A stretch of DNA of 16,308 nucleotides from an uncultured bacterium (lineage in GTDB: Bacteria > Bacillota > Clostridia > Lachnospirales > Lachnospiraceae), in the NCBI GenBank assembly GCA_905214955.1, contig CAJMON010000070.1, forward strand, positions 1 through 16,308, read 5' to 3'. The notes below the pieces were generated by a model. It ran no database searches, was not told the origin of the DNA, and worked only from the letters and a program-made list of their open reading frames with translations. Below, piece after piece: positions 1 to 7,699 of this stretch (its first letter is position 1; each line of letters starts with the position of its first letter). Made by a program: the position numbers and the translations under genes.

Positions 1-8
1 AAATTTTA

Positions 9-57
9 TTTGGCGGATACGCCACACCGACGAAATGCATAGCATTTTGGAGGTTGG
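9..57. other. stem-loop cluster at the left window edge
   Basis: Two adjacent inverted repeats are visible. GGCG-GATA-CGCC lies at 12-23. A nested pair has CCGAC (27-31) against GTTGG (53-57), enclosing AAATGC-ATA-GCATTT (33-47). No T-run follows directly, so it is not a simple terminator. It may be the 3' end of a structured RNA or of an intergenic repeat cut by the window edge. No gene is visible from 1 to 247 apart from the degV promoter region. Confidence 0.35.
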
Positions 58-131
58 CTCTGAACAGTTACGACTTTTTATAAGATAGTATAGCAGATTT
101 GGAAAGTAAGGTAAAGCGGTGAAAAAAATGC

Positions 132-160
132 TTTTCAAAGTATCGGGAATATGTTATGAT
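132..160 (+). promoter_or_regulatory. probable sigma-A promoter of degV
   Basis: The -35-like TTTTCA (132-137) and -10 TATGAT (155-160) are separated by 17 nt. Right behind the -10 lies an inverted repeat, ATGTAGT (162-168) and ACTACGT (176-182, one G-U pair). It would sit at the transcription start and could be an operator or a 5' hairpin. The start codon is about 80 nt downstream. Confidence 0.5.
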
Positions 161-247
161 AATGTAGTATTAAAAACTACGTCACAAATAGAAGAAAAAG
201 AGATTACGTGGATTATATAGAAAGAAACAAAGCGGAGGAATTGCGGT

Positions 248-1087
248 ATGAGCTATAAAATTATTATTGACAGCTGCGGAGAGCTGTCGGATGAGATGAA
301 ACAAAGCGGAGTATTTGAAAATGTACCTCTGACTCTGGTGGTGGATGAATATACGATTGTGGATGATGCGTCATTTGATCAGGCAGATTTCCTGAAAAAG
401 GTAGCGGAGAGCGCAAACTGCCCCAAGTCTTCCTGCCCGTCACCAGGCACCTACAGCAATGCTTATGACTGCGATGCTGACCATGTGTATGCAGTGACTC
501 TGTCAGCCAAGTTAAGCGGTTCTTACAACAGCGCGGTGCTTGGCAGAACCCTTTATATGGAAGAACATCCGGAAGCGAAGATTCATGTGTTCAATTCCCG
601 CTCTGCTTCGGTGGGGGAGACCCTGATCGGCTTAAAGATCCAGGAATGCGAAGAAAAAGGAATGAGTTTCGAAGAAGTGATAGAGGCGGTAGACCGCTAC
701 ATTGCCATGCAGAATACCTGGTTTGTACTGGAAAATCTGGAAACCCTGCGGAAAAACGGCAGATTAAGTACTGTGAAAGCATTTGTGGCCACTGCCCTGA
801 AGATCAAACCGGTGATGGGTTCCAACAGCGAAGGTGAGATTGTCCAGCTGGATCAGGCCAGGGGTATGAATAAAGCTCTGATGAAGATGGTGGATTCTAT
901 CATTGAGCGGACAGAGAATCCCCAGGACCGGATTCTTGCCATTTCCCATTGCAATGCGCCAGAACATGCTCAGATGGTAAAAGAAGCCCTGTTAAAGAAA
1001 GCTGCTTTTAAAGATTCGGTGATCGTGGATACTGCAGGAGTCAGCTCCATGTATGCAAACGACGGCGGAATCATTGTGGTAGCGTAA
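248..1087 (+). CDS. DegV family protein (fatty-acid-binding, FakB-like)
   Basis: Family knowledge: DegV/FakB proteins bind a single fatty acid and, in the Fak system, present it to the kinase FakA for phosphorylation. They are cytosolic. What is seen: 279 aa, the usual family length. The N-terminal DSCGEL is followed by the ligand-pocket signatures SSCPSPGTY, LSAKLSGSYNSA and FNSRSASVGE, and then by the C-terminal-domain motif TLRKNGRLS, a variant of the common KGGR form. The start ATG has GGAGG at 234-238, nine bases upstream. No fakA kinase gene is present here, so the partner must be encoded elsewhere. Many Clostridia carry several DegV paralogues, so the ligand cannot be named. The family assignment is firm; the physiological role is inferred. 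Confidence 0.93.
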   Translation: MSYKIIIDSCGELSDEMKQSGVFENVPLTLVVDEYTIVDDASFDQADFLKKVAESANCPKSSCPSPGTYSNAYDCDADHVYAVTLSAKLSGSYNSAVLGRTLYMEEHPEAKIHVFNSRSASVGETLIGLKIQECEEKGMSFEEVIEAVDRYIAMQNTWFVLENLETLRKNGRLSTVKAFVATALKIKPVMGSNSEGEIVQLDQARGMNKALMKMVDSIIERTENPQDRILAISHCNAPEHAQMVKEALLKKAAFKDSVIVDTAGVSSMYANDGGIIVVA

Positions 1088-1144
1088 GAGACGGAAAGAT
1101 TTCAGGCGAATTGTATAATAATTTTTAAGAAATTCAAAAAGTAC

Positions 1145-1173
1145 GTGAAATATTTCCTGAGATAGTGTATAAT
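1145..1173 (+). promoter_or_regulatory. probable sigma-A promoter
   Basis: GTGAAA (1145-1150), a 17-nt spacer and a perfect TATAAT (1168-1173), 33 nt before the ATG at 1207. A second TATAAT at 1114-1119 lacks a good -35. The small membrane protein therefore probably has its own promoter rather than relying only on degV read-through. Confidence 0.6.
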
Positions 1174-1206
1174 AGGCTTCATAGTTTGATACAAGGAGTG
1201 AAGCAC

Positions 1207-1635
1207 ATGAGCCAGAAAAAAGTAGACAGCTATAAGAAAGAAAAAGCAAGCCGTGGTTCCAGAAAGAAACCGGTTAACAAATACCTGCTTTTTCAGAAAA
1301 CAGTCGTAGGACTGTTTGCACTTCTGGTAGTTGTATGGGTCGGCTACTCAGTGTATGACCTGGTACATGTAGATCAGGTAAATACCTACACGGTAGACAG
1401 TACCGCTCTGGATGATTACATCAGTGAGATGAATGCATCCATTACAGAGGCACCTGCTGAGGAATCTACAGATGCAGAAGCCGAGTCCGAGACTGCAGGG
1501 GAGACTGAGACTGCAGCTGAGACAGAGAGCGAAGCACAGTCCGAAACCGCAGAGGAAACTGAGACTGCGGCTGAGACAGAGACAACCGCCCAGACAGAAA
1601 CCGCAGAAGAGACAGCATCCGAGACCGCCAAATAA
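1207..1635 (+). CDS. small single-pass membrane protein with Glu/Thr-rich tail
   Basis: Unrecognised function. The 142-aa product has a very basic N-terminus (residues 1-31, many Lys/Arg), one hydrophobic segment at about 32-49, and a short spacer. From about residue 80 to the end the tail is of low complexity, built from Glu, Thr, Ala and Ser in ETETAAETE-like iterations. The positive-inside rule places the basic end in the cytosol and the acidic tail outside. I chose ATG 1207 because AAGGAG lies at 1193-1198, eight bases upstream. An in-frame start at 1165 would fall upstream of the -10 box. An intrinsic terminator follows at once. Short membrane proteins of this shape are common in Lachnospiraceae, and the tail may be a wall-spanning linker. 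Tail length may vary between strains because the coding repeats are slippage-prone. Confidence 0.8.
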   Translation: MSQKKVDSYKKEKASRGSRKKPVNKYLLFQKTVVGLFALLVVVWVGYSVYDLVHVDQVNTYTVDSTALDDYISEMNASITEAPAEESTDAEAESETAGETETAAETESEAQSETAEETETAAETETTAQTETAEETASETAK

Positions 1636-1652
1636 GAGCCTGCTTTAAACGG

Positions 1653-1703
1653 AAAAAAGAGAACGATATGCCTTTTTGAAGAGGTAAGTCGTTCTTTTTT
1701 TTT
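1653..1703 (+). terminator. intrinsic terminator
   Basis: AGAACGA (1660-1666) pairs with TCGTTCT (1689-1695). The stem can extend outward through the A-run at 1653-1658 into a 9-nt T-run (1695-1703). It separates the membrane-protein gene from the GH31 gene. Confidence 0.85.
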
Positions 1704-1719
1704 GCTTCATTGGAAAGGA

Positions 1720-1748
1720 TTGATTTCCTGTGTTCAACTGAGTATACT
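1720..1748 (+). promoter_or_regulatory. sigma-A promoter of the GH31 gene
   Basis: TTGATT (1720-1725), a 17-nt spacer and TATACT (1743-1748). An inverted repeat GGAAA-N7-TTTCC (1712-1728) overlaps the -35 and could be an operator; no regulator can be named. Because this promoter lies downstream of an in-frame ATG at 1702, it argues that translation starts at 1816. Confidence 0.7.
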
Positions 1749-1815
1749 TGAGGAGAAAGAAAAGACACTCTGCAGAAAAAGAAGCAGGCAGATAAGAGAA
1801 AGGAAGAACAGCACG

Positions 1816-3813
1816 ATGATCAGAGAATACAGATATGGAACGCCATTTGAGACAGAAGCACTGGTGGAAAAAGCAGAAGCAGCCACAGGAGCATTTCCTT
1901 ACGGTACCGTGGATACAAAAAATGGATTTTCTTTTACTTATACCATGGGCAAAGATGACATTGTATATGGGCTGGGAGAGGCCAACCGGGGCATCAACAA
2001 AAGAGGATACTGTTACATCAGCTGGTGTAGCGATGATCCGGAACATACCGAAGACAAACGCTCTTTGTACGGTGCCCACAATTTTATTATTCTCAGCGGA
2101 AAGCAGACGTTTGGACTGTTTTTTGATTATCCGGGAAAACTGACCTTTGATATCGGATATACTTATGTGGATACGCTGCAGGTTTCCTGTGAGGACGCAG
2201 ACTTGAAAGTGTACGTCATCGAAGGGGAATCCGTATATGACATTGTAAAGCAGTTCCGCCATGCCATTGGCAGAAGCTATATTCCGCCAAAGTTTGCTTT
2301 TGGGTTTGGCCAGAGCCGGTGGGGTTATACCACAAAAGAAGATTTTCGGGAAGTGGCAGAAGGCTATCGGAAAAATGGGATTCCCATTGACATGATCTAC
2401 ATGGACATTGATTATATGGAGCAGTATAAAGACTTTACCGTAAATAAAGAAAATTTCCCGGATTTCCCTGCATTTGTCCAGGAGATGAAAGACCAGAATA
2501 TCCGCCTGATTCCCATCATTGACGCAGGGGTAAAAGTGGAGCCAGGCTATCCCGTTTATGAAGAAGGTGTGGAAAAACGGTATTTCTGCCAGAGGGAGGA
2601 CGGCAGTGACTTTGTGGCAGCGGTATGGCCAGGAGATACCCATTTTCCGGATGTGCTGAATGCAGATGCCAGAAAATGGTTTGGAGAGAAGTATAAAGTG
2701 CTTATTGACCAGGGAATTGAAGGATTCTGGAATGATATGAATGAACCGGCGATTTTTTATACTACCGAAGGAAAAGAAGAGGCAAGAAAGCTGGCAAAAG
2801 AATTTGGGGCGGACACGGAAGGCGAAATCCCAGTGGGAACTCTGCAGCAGGCGTTTCAGAAACTGGGAAACAATCCGAAAGATTACCAGAGATTTTATCA
2901 CAACGTAAATGGTGAGCGAATCCGCCACGATAAGGTTCACAACCTGTTTGGCTACAATATGACCAGAGCCGCCAGCGAGGGCTTTGACCAGATTGATCCG
3001 GACCGGAGATTTCTCATGTTCTCCAGATCGTCTTATGTTGGAATGCACCGCTATGGCGGCATCTGGACCGGCGATAACAAATCCTGGTGGTCTCACATTC
3101 TTTTGAACCTGAAAATGATGCCTTCTCTGAACATGTGTGGCTTTTTGTATACAGGAGCAGACCTTGGAGGTTTTGGTGCCGACACTACCAGAGACCTGCT
3201 GCTTCGTTTCCTGGCTCTTGGTGTATTTACACCGCTGATGCGGGATCATGCAGCCATCGGAACCAGACGGCAGGAGTGCTATCAGTTTGAGAATGTCCAG
3301 GATTTCCGTCATGTGATCGGGGTACGCTACCGCCTGATTCCCTATTTGTACAGTGAATATATGAAAGCAGCTCTGGAGGATGACTTGTATTTTAAACCTC
3401 TTGCCTTTGTGTATCCCAAAGACAAACATGCAGCACTGGTGGAAGATCAGCTGATGCTGGGAAATGAGATCATGATTGCGCCTGTTTATGAACAGAATGC
3501 AAAAGGCCGGTACGTCTACCTGCCGGAAGATATGAAGTTTGTAAAATTCCTGCCGGATGGGACGATCTCAGAAGAATTGCTGGAAAAAGGCGTACATTAC
3601 GTGGAGATTGCGCTGAATGAAGTGGCATTGTTTATCCGCAGCGGCAAATGCATTCCTCTGGCAGAGACGGCGCCGTGTGTAGAGCAGCTGGATACTTCCC
3701 ATTTGAAACTGATCGGTTTTGCGGGAAGCAGCTATACTCTGTACGAGGATGACGGCATTCACAGAGATTACGGAAAACCGGAAGATTACCGGGTTCTTAC
3801 TATGGAGCCATAA
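1816..3813 (+). CDS. alpha-glucosidase, glycoside hydrolase family 31
   Basis: Retaining alpha-glucosidase that releases glucose from the non-reducing end of short alpha-glucosides. It is 665 aa with no signal peptide, so it probably acts in the cytosol on imported sugars. The (beta/alpha)8 catalytic domain holds the nucleophile in WNDMNEPA (D307) and the acid/base in TGDNKSWW (D420). FGFGQSRWGY supplies W169 and CSDDPEH supplies D73. These numbers coincide with those I recall for B. obeum Ro-alphaG1, where W169 favours isomaltose over maltose; a W169Y change was reported to switch preference. This protein therefore likely prefers alpha-1,6 linkages. Start: ATG 1816 with AAGGAA ten bases upstream, matching the family N-terminus. 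The gene is monocistronic between its own promoter and terminator. No transporter genes are adjacent. Confidence 0.93.
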   Translation: MIREYRYGTPFETEALVEKAEAATGAFPYGTVDTKNGFSFTYTMGKDDIVYGLGEANRGINKRGYCYISWCSDDPEHTEDKRSLYGAHNFIILSGKQTFGLFFDYPGKLTFDIGYTYVDTLQVSCEDADLKVYVIEGESVYDIVKQFRHAIGRSYIPPKFAFGFGQSRWGYTTKEDFREVAEGYRKNGIPIDMIYMDIDYMEQYKDFTVNKENFPDFPAFVQEMKDQNIRLIPIIDAGVKVEPGYPVYEEGVEKRYFCQREDGSDFVAAVWPGDTHFPDVLNADARKWFGEKYKVLIDQGIEGFWNDMNEPAIFYTTEGKEEARKLAKEFGADTEGEIPVGTLQQAFQKLGNNPKDYQRFYHNVNGERIRHDKVHNLFGYNMTRAASEGFDQIDPDRRFLMFSRSSYVGMHRYGGIWTGDNKSWWSHILLNLKMMPSLNMCGFLYTGADLGGFGADTTRDLLLRFLALGVFTPLMRDHAAIGTRRQECYQFENVQDFRHVIGVRYRLIPYLYSEYMKAALEDDLYFKPLAFVYPKDKHAALVEDQLMLGNEIMIAPVYEQNAKGRYVYLPEDMKFVKFLPDGTISEELLEKGVHYVEIALNEVALFIRSGKCIPLAETAPCVEQLDTSHLKLIGFAGSSYTLYEDDGIHRDYGKPEDYRVLTMEP

Positions 3814-3821
3814 AAAGAAGG

Positions 3822-3857
3822 AGAGCTTCCGCCAGATGATTTGACGGAAGCTCTTTT
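3822..3857 (+). terminator. intrinsic terminator after the GH31 gene
   Basis: Perfect 10-bp stem: AGAGCTTCCG (3822-3831) against CGGAAGCTCT (3845-3854), with a 13-nt loop and a short T-run (3854-3857). It lies between the convergent GH31 and glgD genes. Confidence 0.8.
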
Positions 3858-3890
3858 ATGAGAAAATGAAAAGTAATTTAGGCAGATAAA

Positions 3891-5006
3891 TTAAATCGTG
3901 TCGCCCCGGCGGATATAACCCGGTTTGTCAGGAGGAGCGATCAGCTCTTTGGCATGGATAATCTTACTGTTTTTGTCAATGACCTGATTTTCCATATGTA
4001 CATCTGAACCGATCGTGGCATCCGGAAGGATAATACTGTTCCGAATGATGGCACCTTTTTTGATGATACAGCCACGTCCGATGATGGAATTTTCTACAGT
4101 ACCTTCGATAAGACAGCCATTGGAAACCACAGAGTTAGTAGCGCTGGCAGTTTCAAAATACTGGGTCGGACAGGAGTCGTTAGTTCTGGTGTAAATGGGC
4201 CAGGACTCATCAAACAGATTCAGGGCCTCTTTGTAGTCTAACAGTGCCATATTGGCATTGTAATAGCTGTGGAAATCTGTGATGGAAGCGAAGAATCCTC
4301 TGTGGGCATAACCACGGATATCCAGCTCGGAGCACTCAATATTGATGATCTGAGGCAGAGTATAAATAGAAGAAAGCTTCTGTGCTTTTTTGATCAGTTC
4401 AATAAACAGATCTTTTTTCATGACATAAGTATCCATGAAGATGTTGCGATTTTTAGCAGTGCCACGGTTGCGCTCAATAGAGAGAACACCTTTCTGCTTG
4501 TTCAGGTTTAAAATATCGCAGTTGATGAAAGATTCTTTGGCATTGTCTACGGAATGGTAAGCCATGGTGATGTCGGCACCGGATTCAATGTGGCTTTCGA
4601 TCATGGCATTGTAATCCATTTTGTAGATCATATAGCTGGGGGCAAGGACAACATACTCCATCTTCATCTTTTCGATGCTTTCCATGTTCTCAGCAAATCC
4701 TGCGATATCGGTATTGTAGATATCATTTTCAGAACTGTTCTTTGCAAAAAGAATCTGCAGTTTTCCACGTTTGGAGTTGATGTTGTAATGACGTCCAGTG
4801 CCCAGATGTTCGATGATGGAACGGGGGTTGTTGCGAACATATACCTGAATTCTGTCAATGTCGCTGTTGCTCATATTTGAGATTGGGAAGTCAATAACAC
4901 GGTATCTTCCAAGAAAGGAAAAAGCACCAATGGGGCGGTACTGCTGAAGACCGTCTACCCAGATGTGATTTCCTGATGAAAAAATGATGCCGAATGCACT
5001 ATACAT
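3891..5006 (-). CDS. glgD: glucose-1-phosphate adenylyltransferase, GlgD subunit
   Basis: Regulatory or partner subunit of ADP-glucose pyrophosphorylase, which makes the sugar donor for glycogen. It is 371 aa, normal for GlgD. The N-terminal nucleotidyltransferase fold is recognisable from FLGRYRVIDFPISNMSNSDI. The nucleotide-binding loop GGRGSRL of its partner is replaced by FSSGNHIWVDGL, the degenerate form typical of GlgD. A left-handed beta-helix with hexapeptide-like repeats (IIGRGCIIKKGAIIRNSII) occupies the C-terminal quarter. One base separates its ATG from the glgC stop, and its AAAGGGGG ribosome site lies inside glgC, so the two are transcribed and probably translated together. Family knowledge: in Bacillus and Clostridia GlgD binds GlgC and boosts its activity while having little activity alone. 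Confidence 0.93.
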   Translation of the reverse strand: MYSAFGIIFSSGNHIWVDGLQQYRPIGAFSFLGRYRVIDFPISNMSNSDIDRIQVYVRNNPRSIIEHLGTGRHYNINSKRGKLQILFAKNSSENDIYNTDIAGFAENMESIEKMKMEYVVLAPSYMIYKMDYNAMIESHIESGADITMAYHSVDNAKESFINCDILNLNKQKGVLSIERNRGTAKNRNIFMDTYVMKKDLFIELIKKAQKLSSIYTLPQIINIECSELDIRGYAHRGFFASITDFHSYYNANMALLDYKEALNLFDESWPIYTRTNDSCPTQYFETASATNSVVSNGCLIEGTVENSIIGRGCIIKKGAIIRNSIILPDATIGSDVHMENQVIDKNSKIIHAKELIAPPDKPGYIRRGDTI

Positions 5007-5007
5007 A

Positions 5008-6147
5008 TTATTCTGCCCCCTTTACGTTTTTCGCAACAAGCTCAATATTTTCGCTGTCTGTGTTTCCAACAACAGCACCTTTTTCAATGCGGACTCCGTC
5101 TGCAACAAGAGAGCGGATGACAACGGCGCCGTCTTCTACTTTTACTCCCGGCATCAGAACGCTGTCGATGATTTTTGCTCCGGTGCCTACGGAAGAACCG
5201 GTAAAGAGCACAGAGTTTTTCACTTCGCCGTCAATGACGCAGCCCTGGGTGATGAAAGCACGTTTGATGTCTGCATTGGCTCCGATATAATGGGGCAGTG
5301 TAGCAACGTCCTCGGTGTAGATTTTCCAGCTGGGATCGTTTAAATCCAATTCATTGTGAGCATCGAGAAGGTCCATGTTTGCTTCCCAGAGGGAGTCAAT
5401 GGTACCTACATCTTTCCAATAGCCTTTGAACTTGTAAGCGTAAAGGCTCTTCTGGTCTTTTAACATGGTAGGAATAATATCTTTTCCGAAGTCGTGATTG
5501 GAATCCGGATTTTTGATGTCAGCTAACAGCATTTTGCGCAGAAGCTTCCATTCAAAAATATAAATACCCATGGAAGCCAAGTTGCTCTTCGGCTGGGCAG
5601 GTTTCTCTTCAAATTCAAGGATGCGGCCGTTTTCATCGGTGTTCATGATACCGAAACGGCTGGCTTCTTTGTAGGGAACTTCAATAACAGCGATGGTAGC
5701 ATCTGCTTTGGAAGCTTTGTGGTAAGCCAACATTTTGGCATAATTCATCTTGTAAATGTGGTCACCGGAGAGGATGAGCACATGCTCCGGAGCGTAGGTA
5801 TCAATGAAGTCAATGTTCTGGGAAATCGCATCTGCAGTTCCGCGGTATACATTCAGATCTGTGGTGGCTTTCTCACGGGGAGGAAGTACATAGACACCAC
5901 TTTCCTTGGCATCCAAGCCCCAGCGTCCGCCGGCAGCCACATAACTGTTCAGAAGAATGGATTCATACTGAGTAAGTACGCCTACGACATCAATTCCGCT
6001 GTTTGCACAGTTGCTCAGTGGAAAATCGATGATGCGGTATTTACCGCCGTAGGAGACAGCAGGTTTTGCGACCTTGCTTGTAAGGTCATGAAGACGGGAT
6101 CCACGGCCTCCAGCCAGGATCATTGCCAGCATATTATTTTGCTTCAT
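5008..6147 (-). CDS. glgC: glucose-1-phosphate adenylyltransferase, catalytic subunit
   Basis: Converts glucose-1-phosphate and ATP to ADP-glucose plus pyrophosphate, the committed step of bacterial glycogen synthesis. It is 379 aa. Visible motifs: nucleotide loop LAGGRGSRL (residues 11-19), KVAKPAVSYGGKYRIIDF, FPLSNCANSGI, YRGTADAI, LSGDHIYKMNY with the metal-binding Asp, and FEEKPAQPKSN for sugar-phosphate binding. The C-terminal beta-helix follows. I start at ATG 6147 because GAGGAG sits seven bases before it. An in-frame GTG at 6162 would begin inside that ribosome site. It is first in a two-gene operon with glgD. The synthase and branching-enzyme genes (glgA, glgB) are not in the window. 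Confidence 0.95.
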   Translation of the reverse strand: MKQNNMLAMILAGGRGSRLHDLTSKVAKPAVSYGGKYRIIDFPLSNCANSGIDVVGVLTQYESILLNSYVAAGGRWGLDAKESGVYVLPPREKATTDLNVYRGTADAISQNIDFIDTYAPEHVLILSGDHIYKMNYAKMLAYHKASKADATIAVIEVPYKEASRFGIMNTDENGRILEFEEKPAQPKSNLASMGIYIFEWKLLRKMLLADIKNPDSNHDFGKDIIPTMLKDQKSLYAYKFKGYWKDVGTIDSLWEANMDLLDAHNELDLNDPSWKIYTEDVATLPHYIGANADIKRAFITQGCVIDGEVKNSVLFTGSSVGTGAKIIDSVLMPGVKVEDGAVVIRSLVADGVRIEKGAVVGNTDSENIELVAKNVKGAE

Positions 6148-6187
6148 ATAATGACTCCTCACTTTTTATAGGATTATGTATGTTTTT

Positions 6188-6216
6188 ATTATACAATAAT
6201 ATCTGAAAATCTTCCA
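6188..6216 (-). promoter_or_regulatory. probable promoter of glgCD
   Basis: On the minus strand a perfect TATAAT (6188-6193) is immediately preceded by TG. The -35 region at 17 nt (6211-6216, TGGAAG) is poor, so an activator or alternative spacing may matter. The 41 bases from the -10 to the glgC start contain the ribosome site and nothing else of note. Confidence 0.5.
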
Positions 6217-6332
6217 CAATTTTGTGTAAAAAATCCATATTTTTTTGAAAAAAGTTGAGCGATGGGAAAAGACGGATGAAATATAGGGAAAAAGATGGAG
6301 AAACATGACGCGTCAAGGGAGAAAAAGGGGGC

Positions 6333-6361
6333 TTGTGCCTGCAGGGAATATCTTCTATAAT
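6333..6361 (+). promoter_or_regulatory. probable promoter of the PLP enzyme gene
   Basis: TTGTGC (6333-6338), a 17-nt spacer and TATAAT (6356-6361), 60 nt before the ATG. The -35 matches only the TTG core. It is divergent from the glgCD promoter; the A/G-rich stretch between them (6217-6332) shows no gene. Confidence 0.5.
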
Positions 6362-6421
6362 GGTGTTACAAGAAAAATTTTAGAGGGATTTGAAAAATAA
6401 CAGAGAAAGGTCAGGAGAACG

Positions 6422-7630
6422 ATGAAATACGATTTTACATCGATTATTGACAGACACGGAAAAGATGCCATTGCAGTGGACGGCCTTGGAAGCGGTGAAG
6501 CGCCTGGACTTCCAAAAGAAGGATTTGACGTGATCCCCATGTGGGTGGCAGATATGAACTTTCCAACTGTTCCCAGCATTCAGGAAGCAGTGATCGAAAG
6601 AGTGAAACACCCGGCATTTGGCTATTTTGTACCGTCAGAAGAGTATTTTGACTCCATTATCCGGTGGCAGAAGGACCGCAATGGTGTGACAGGGCTGAAG
6701 CCGGAGCATATCGGCTATGAAAACGGCGTGCTTGGCGGCGTGATTTCCACTCTGACAGCTTTTGCGGCACCAGGCGATCCGGTGCTGTTACATAAGCCGA
6801 CGTATATTGGATTTACCAAGTCCATCGAAAACAACGGTTACAAGATCATTCACAGTGATCTGGTAAAAGATGAACAGGGCATCTGGCGCATGGATTATGA
6901 AGATATGGATCGGAAATTAAAGACCTACAACATTCATGTGGCAGTATTCTGCAGTCCACACAATCCCTGTGGTCGTGTCTGGGAGCGCTGGGAGATTGAA
7001 AAAGCCATGGAAGTGTATCGTGCCAACGACTGTGTGGTCATTTCTGATGAGATTTGGTCAGATCTGATTCTGGAAGGAAACCATCACATTCCTACTCAGT
7101 CTGTGAGTGAAGATGCAAAGAACCGGACTGTGGCCATGTATGCGCCGAGCAAGACCTTCAACCTGGCAGGTTTGGTTGGAAGCTACCATATTATTTATAA
7201 AAAATATTTAAGAGACCGGGTGGTGGCAAAGAGCACAAAGCCTCATTACAATGAAATGAATGTGCTGTCCATGCATGCTCTCATCGGGGCATACCGGCCG
7301 GAAGGGGAAGAATGGCTGAATGAACTGTGCCAGGTGCTGACAGAAAATGTAAAGTTTGCATGTGACCACGTTCAAACCCATTATAAAGGCGTGAAGATCA
7401 GCAGACCCCAGGGAACGTACATGCTGTTCTGGGACTGTACGCAGTGGTGTGAGGCCCATGGCAAGACCATTGATGAAGTGTTAAGAGCAGGATGGGATGT
7501 GGGAGTCGCATGGCAGGATGGAAGAATGTTTCACGGTGTCTGTGCCATCCGGATGAATCTGGCACTGCCGCTTAGCAGAGTGCAGGAGGCATTCAGGCGG
7601 CTGGATACCTACGTGTTTTGTGAAGATTAA
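6422..7630 (+). CDS. MalY/PatB-type PLP-dependent aminotransferase or C-S beta-lyase
   Basis: Fold-type I PLP enzyme of the MalY/PatB branch. Family knowledge: members cleave cystathionine or cysteine (beta C-S lyase) or act as aminotransferases; the exact reaction cannot be read from sequence. It is 402 aa, the usual length. Visible signatures: IPMWVADMNFPTVPSI near the N-terminus, SPHNPCGRVW with the PLP/substrate Asn (N181), SDEIWSDL with the pyridine-nitrogen Asp (D209), and APSKTFNLAGL carrying the Schiff-base Lys (K244). The C-terminal RMNLALP supplies the carboxylate-binding Arg. AGGAG is at 6413-6417, four bases from ATG, a little short; AAAGG further up may help. The gene stands alone, divergent from glgC and convergent with amt. 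Confidence 0.9.
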   Translation: MKYDFTSIIDRHGKDAIAVDGLGSGEAPGLPKEGFDVIPMWVADMNFPTVPSIQEAVIERVKHPAFGYFVPSEEYFDSIIRWQKDRNGVTGLKPEHIGYENGVLGGVISTLTAFAAPGDPVLLHKPTYIGFTKSIENNGYKIIHSDLVKDEQGIWRMDYEDMDRKLKTYNIHVAVFCSPHNPCGRVWERWEIEKAMEVYRANDCVVISDEIWSDLILEGNHHIPTQSVSEDAKNRTVAMYAPSKTFNLAGLVGSYHIIYKKYLRDRVVAKSTKPHYNEMNVLSMHALIGAYRPEGEEWLNELCQVLTENVKFACDHVQTHYKGVKISRPQGTYMLFWDCTQWCEAHGKTIDEVLRAGWDVGVAWQDGRMFHGVCAIRMNLALPLSRVQEAFRRLDTYVFCED

Positions 7631-7650
7631 AAAATAAAACTTTTCATATA

Positions 7651-7682
7651 AAAAGCAGGCCCTGCAAGAAGGACCTGCTTTT
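7651..7682. terminator. bidirectional terminator between the PLP enzyme and amt genes
   Basis: AAAAGCAGG (7651-7659) pairs with CCTGCTTTT (7674-7682). The A-run on one side and T-run on the other let it serve both convergent genes. Confidence 0.85.
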
Positions 7683-7699
7683 AAAAAGAACATTTTTAG

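Noticed and set aside
1645..3429. 594-codon open frame on the minus strand
   Set aside because: It lies entirely antisense to the GH31 gene, has no ribosome site or family motif, and is rich in Cys, His and Ile as expected from antisense translation.
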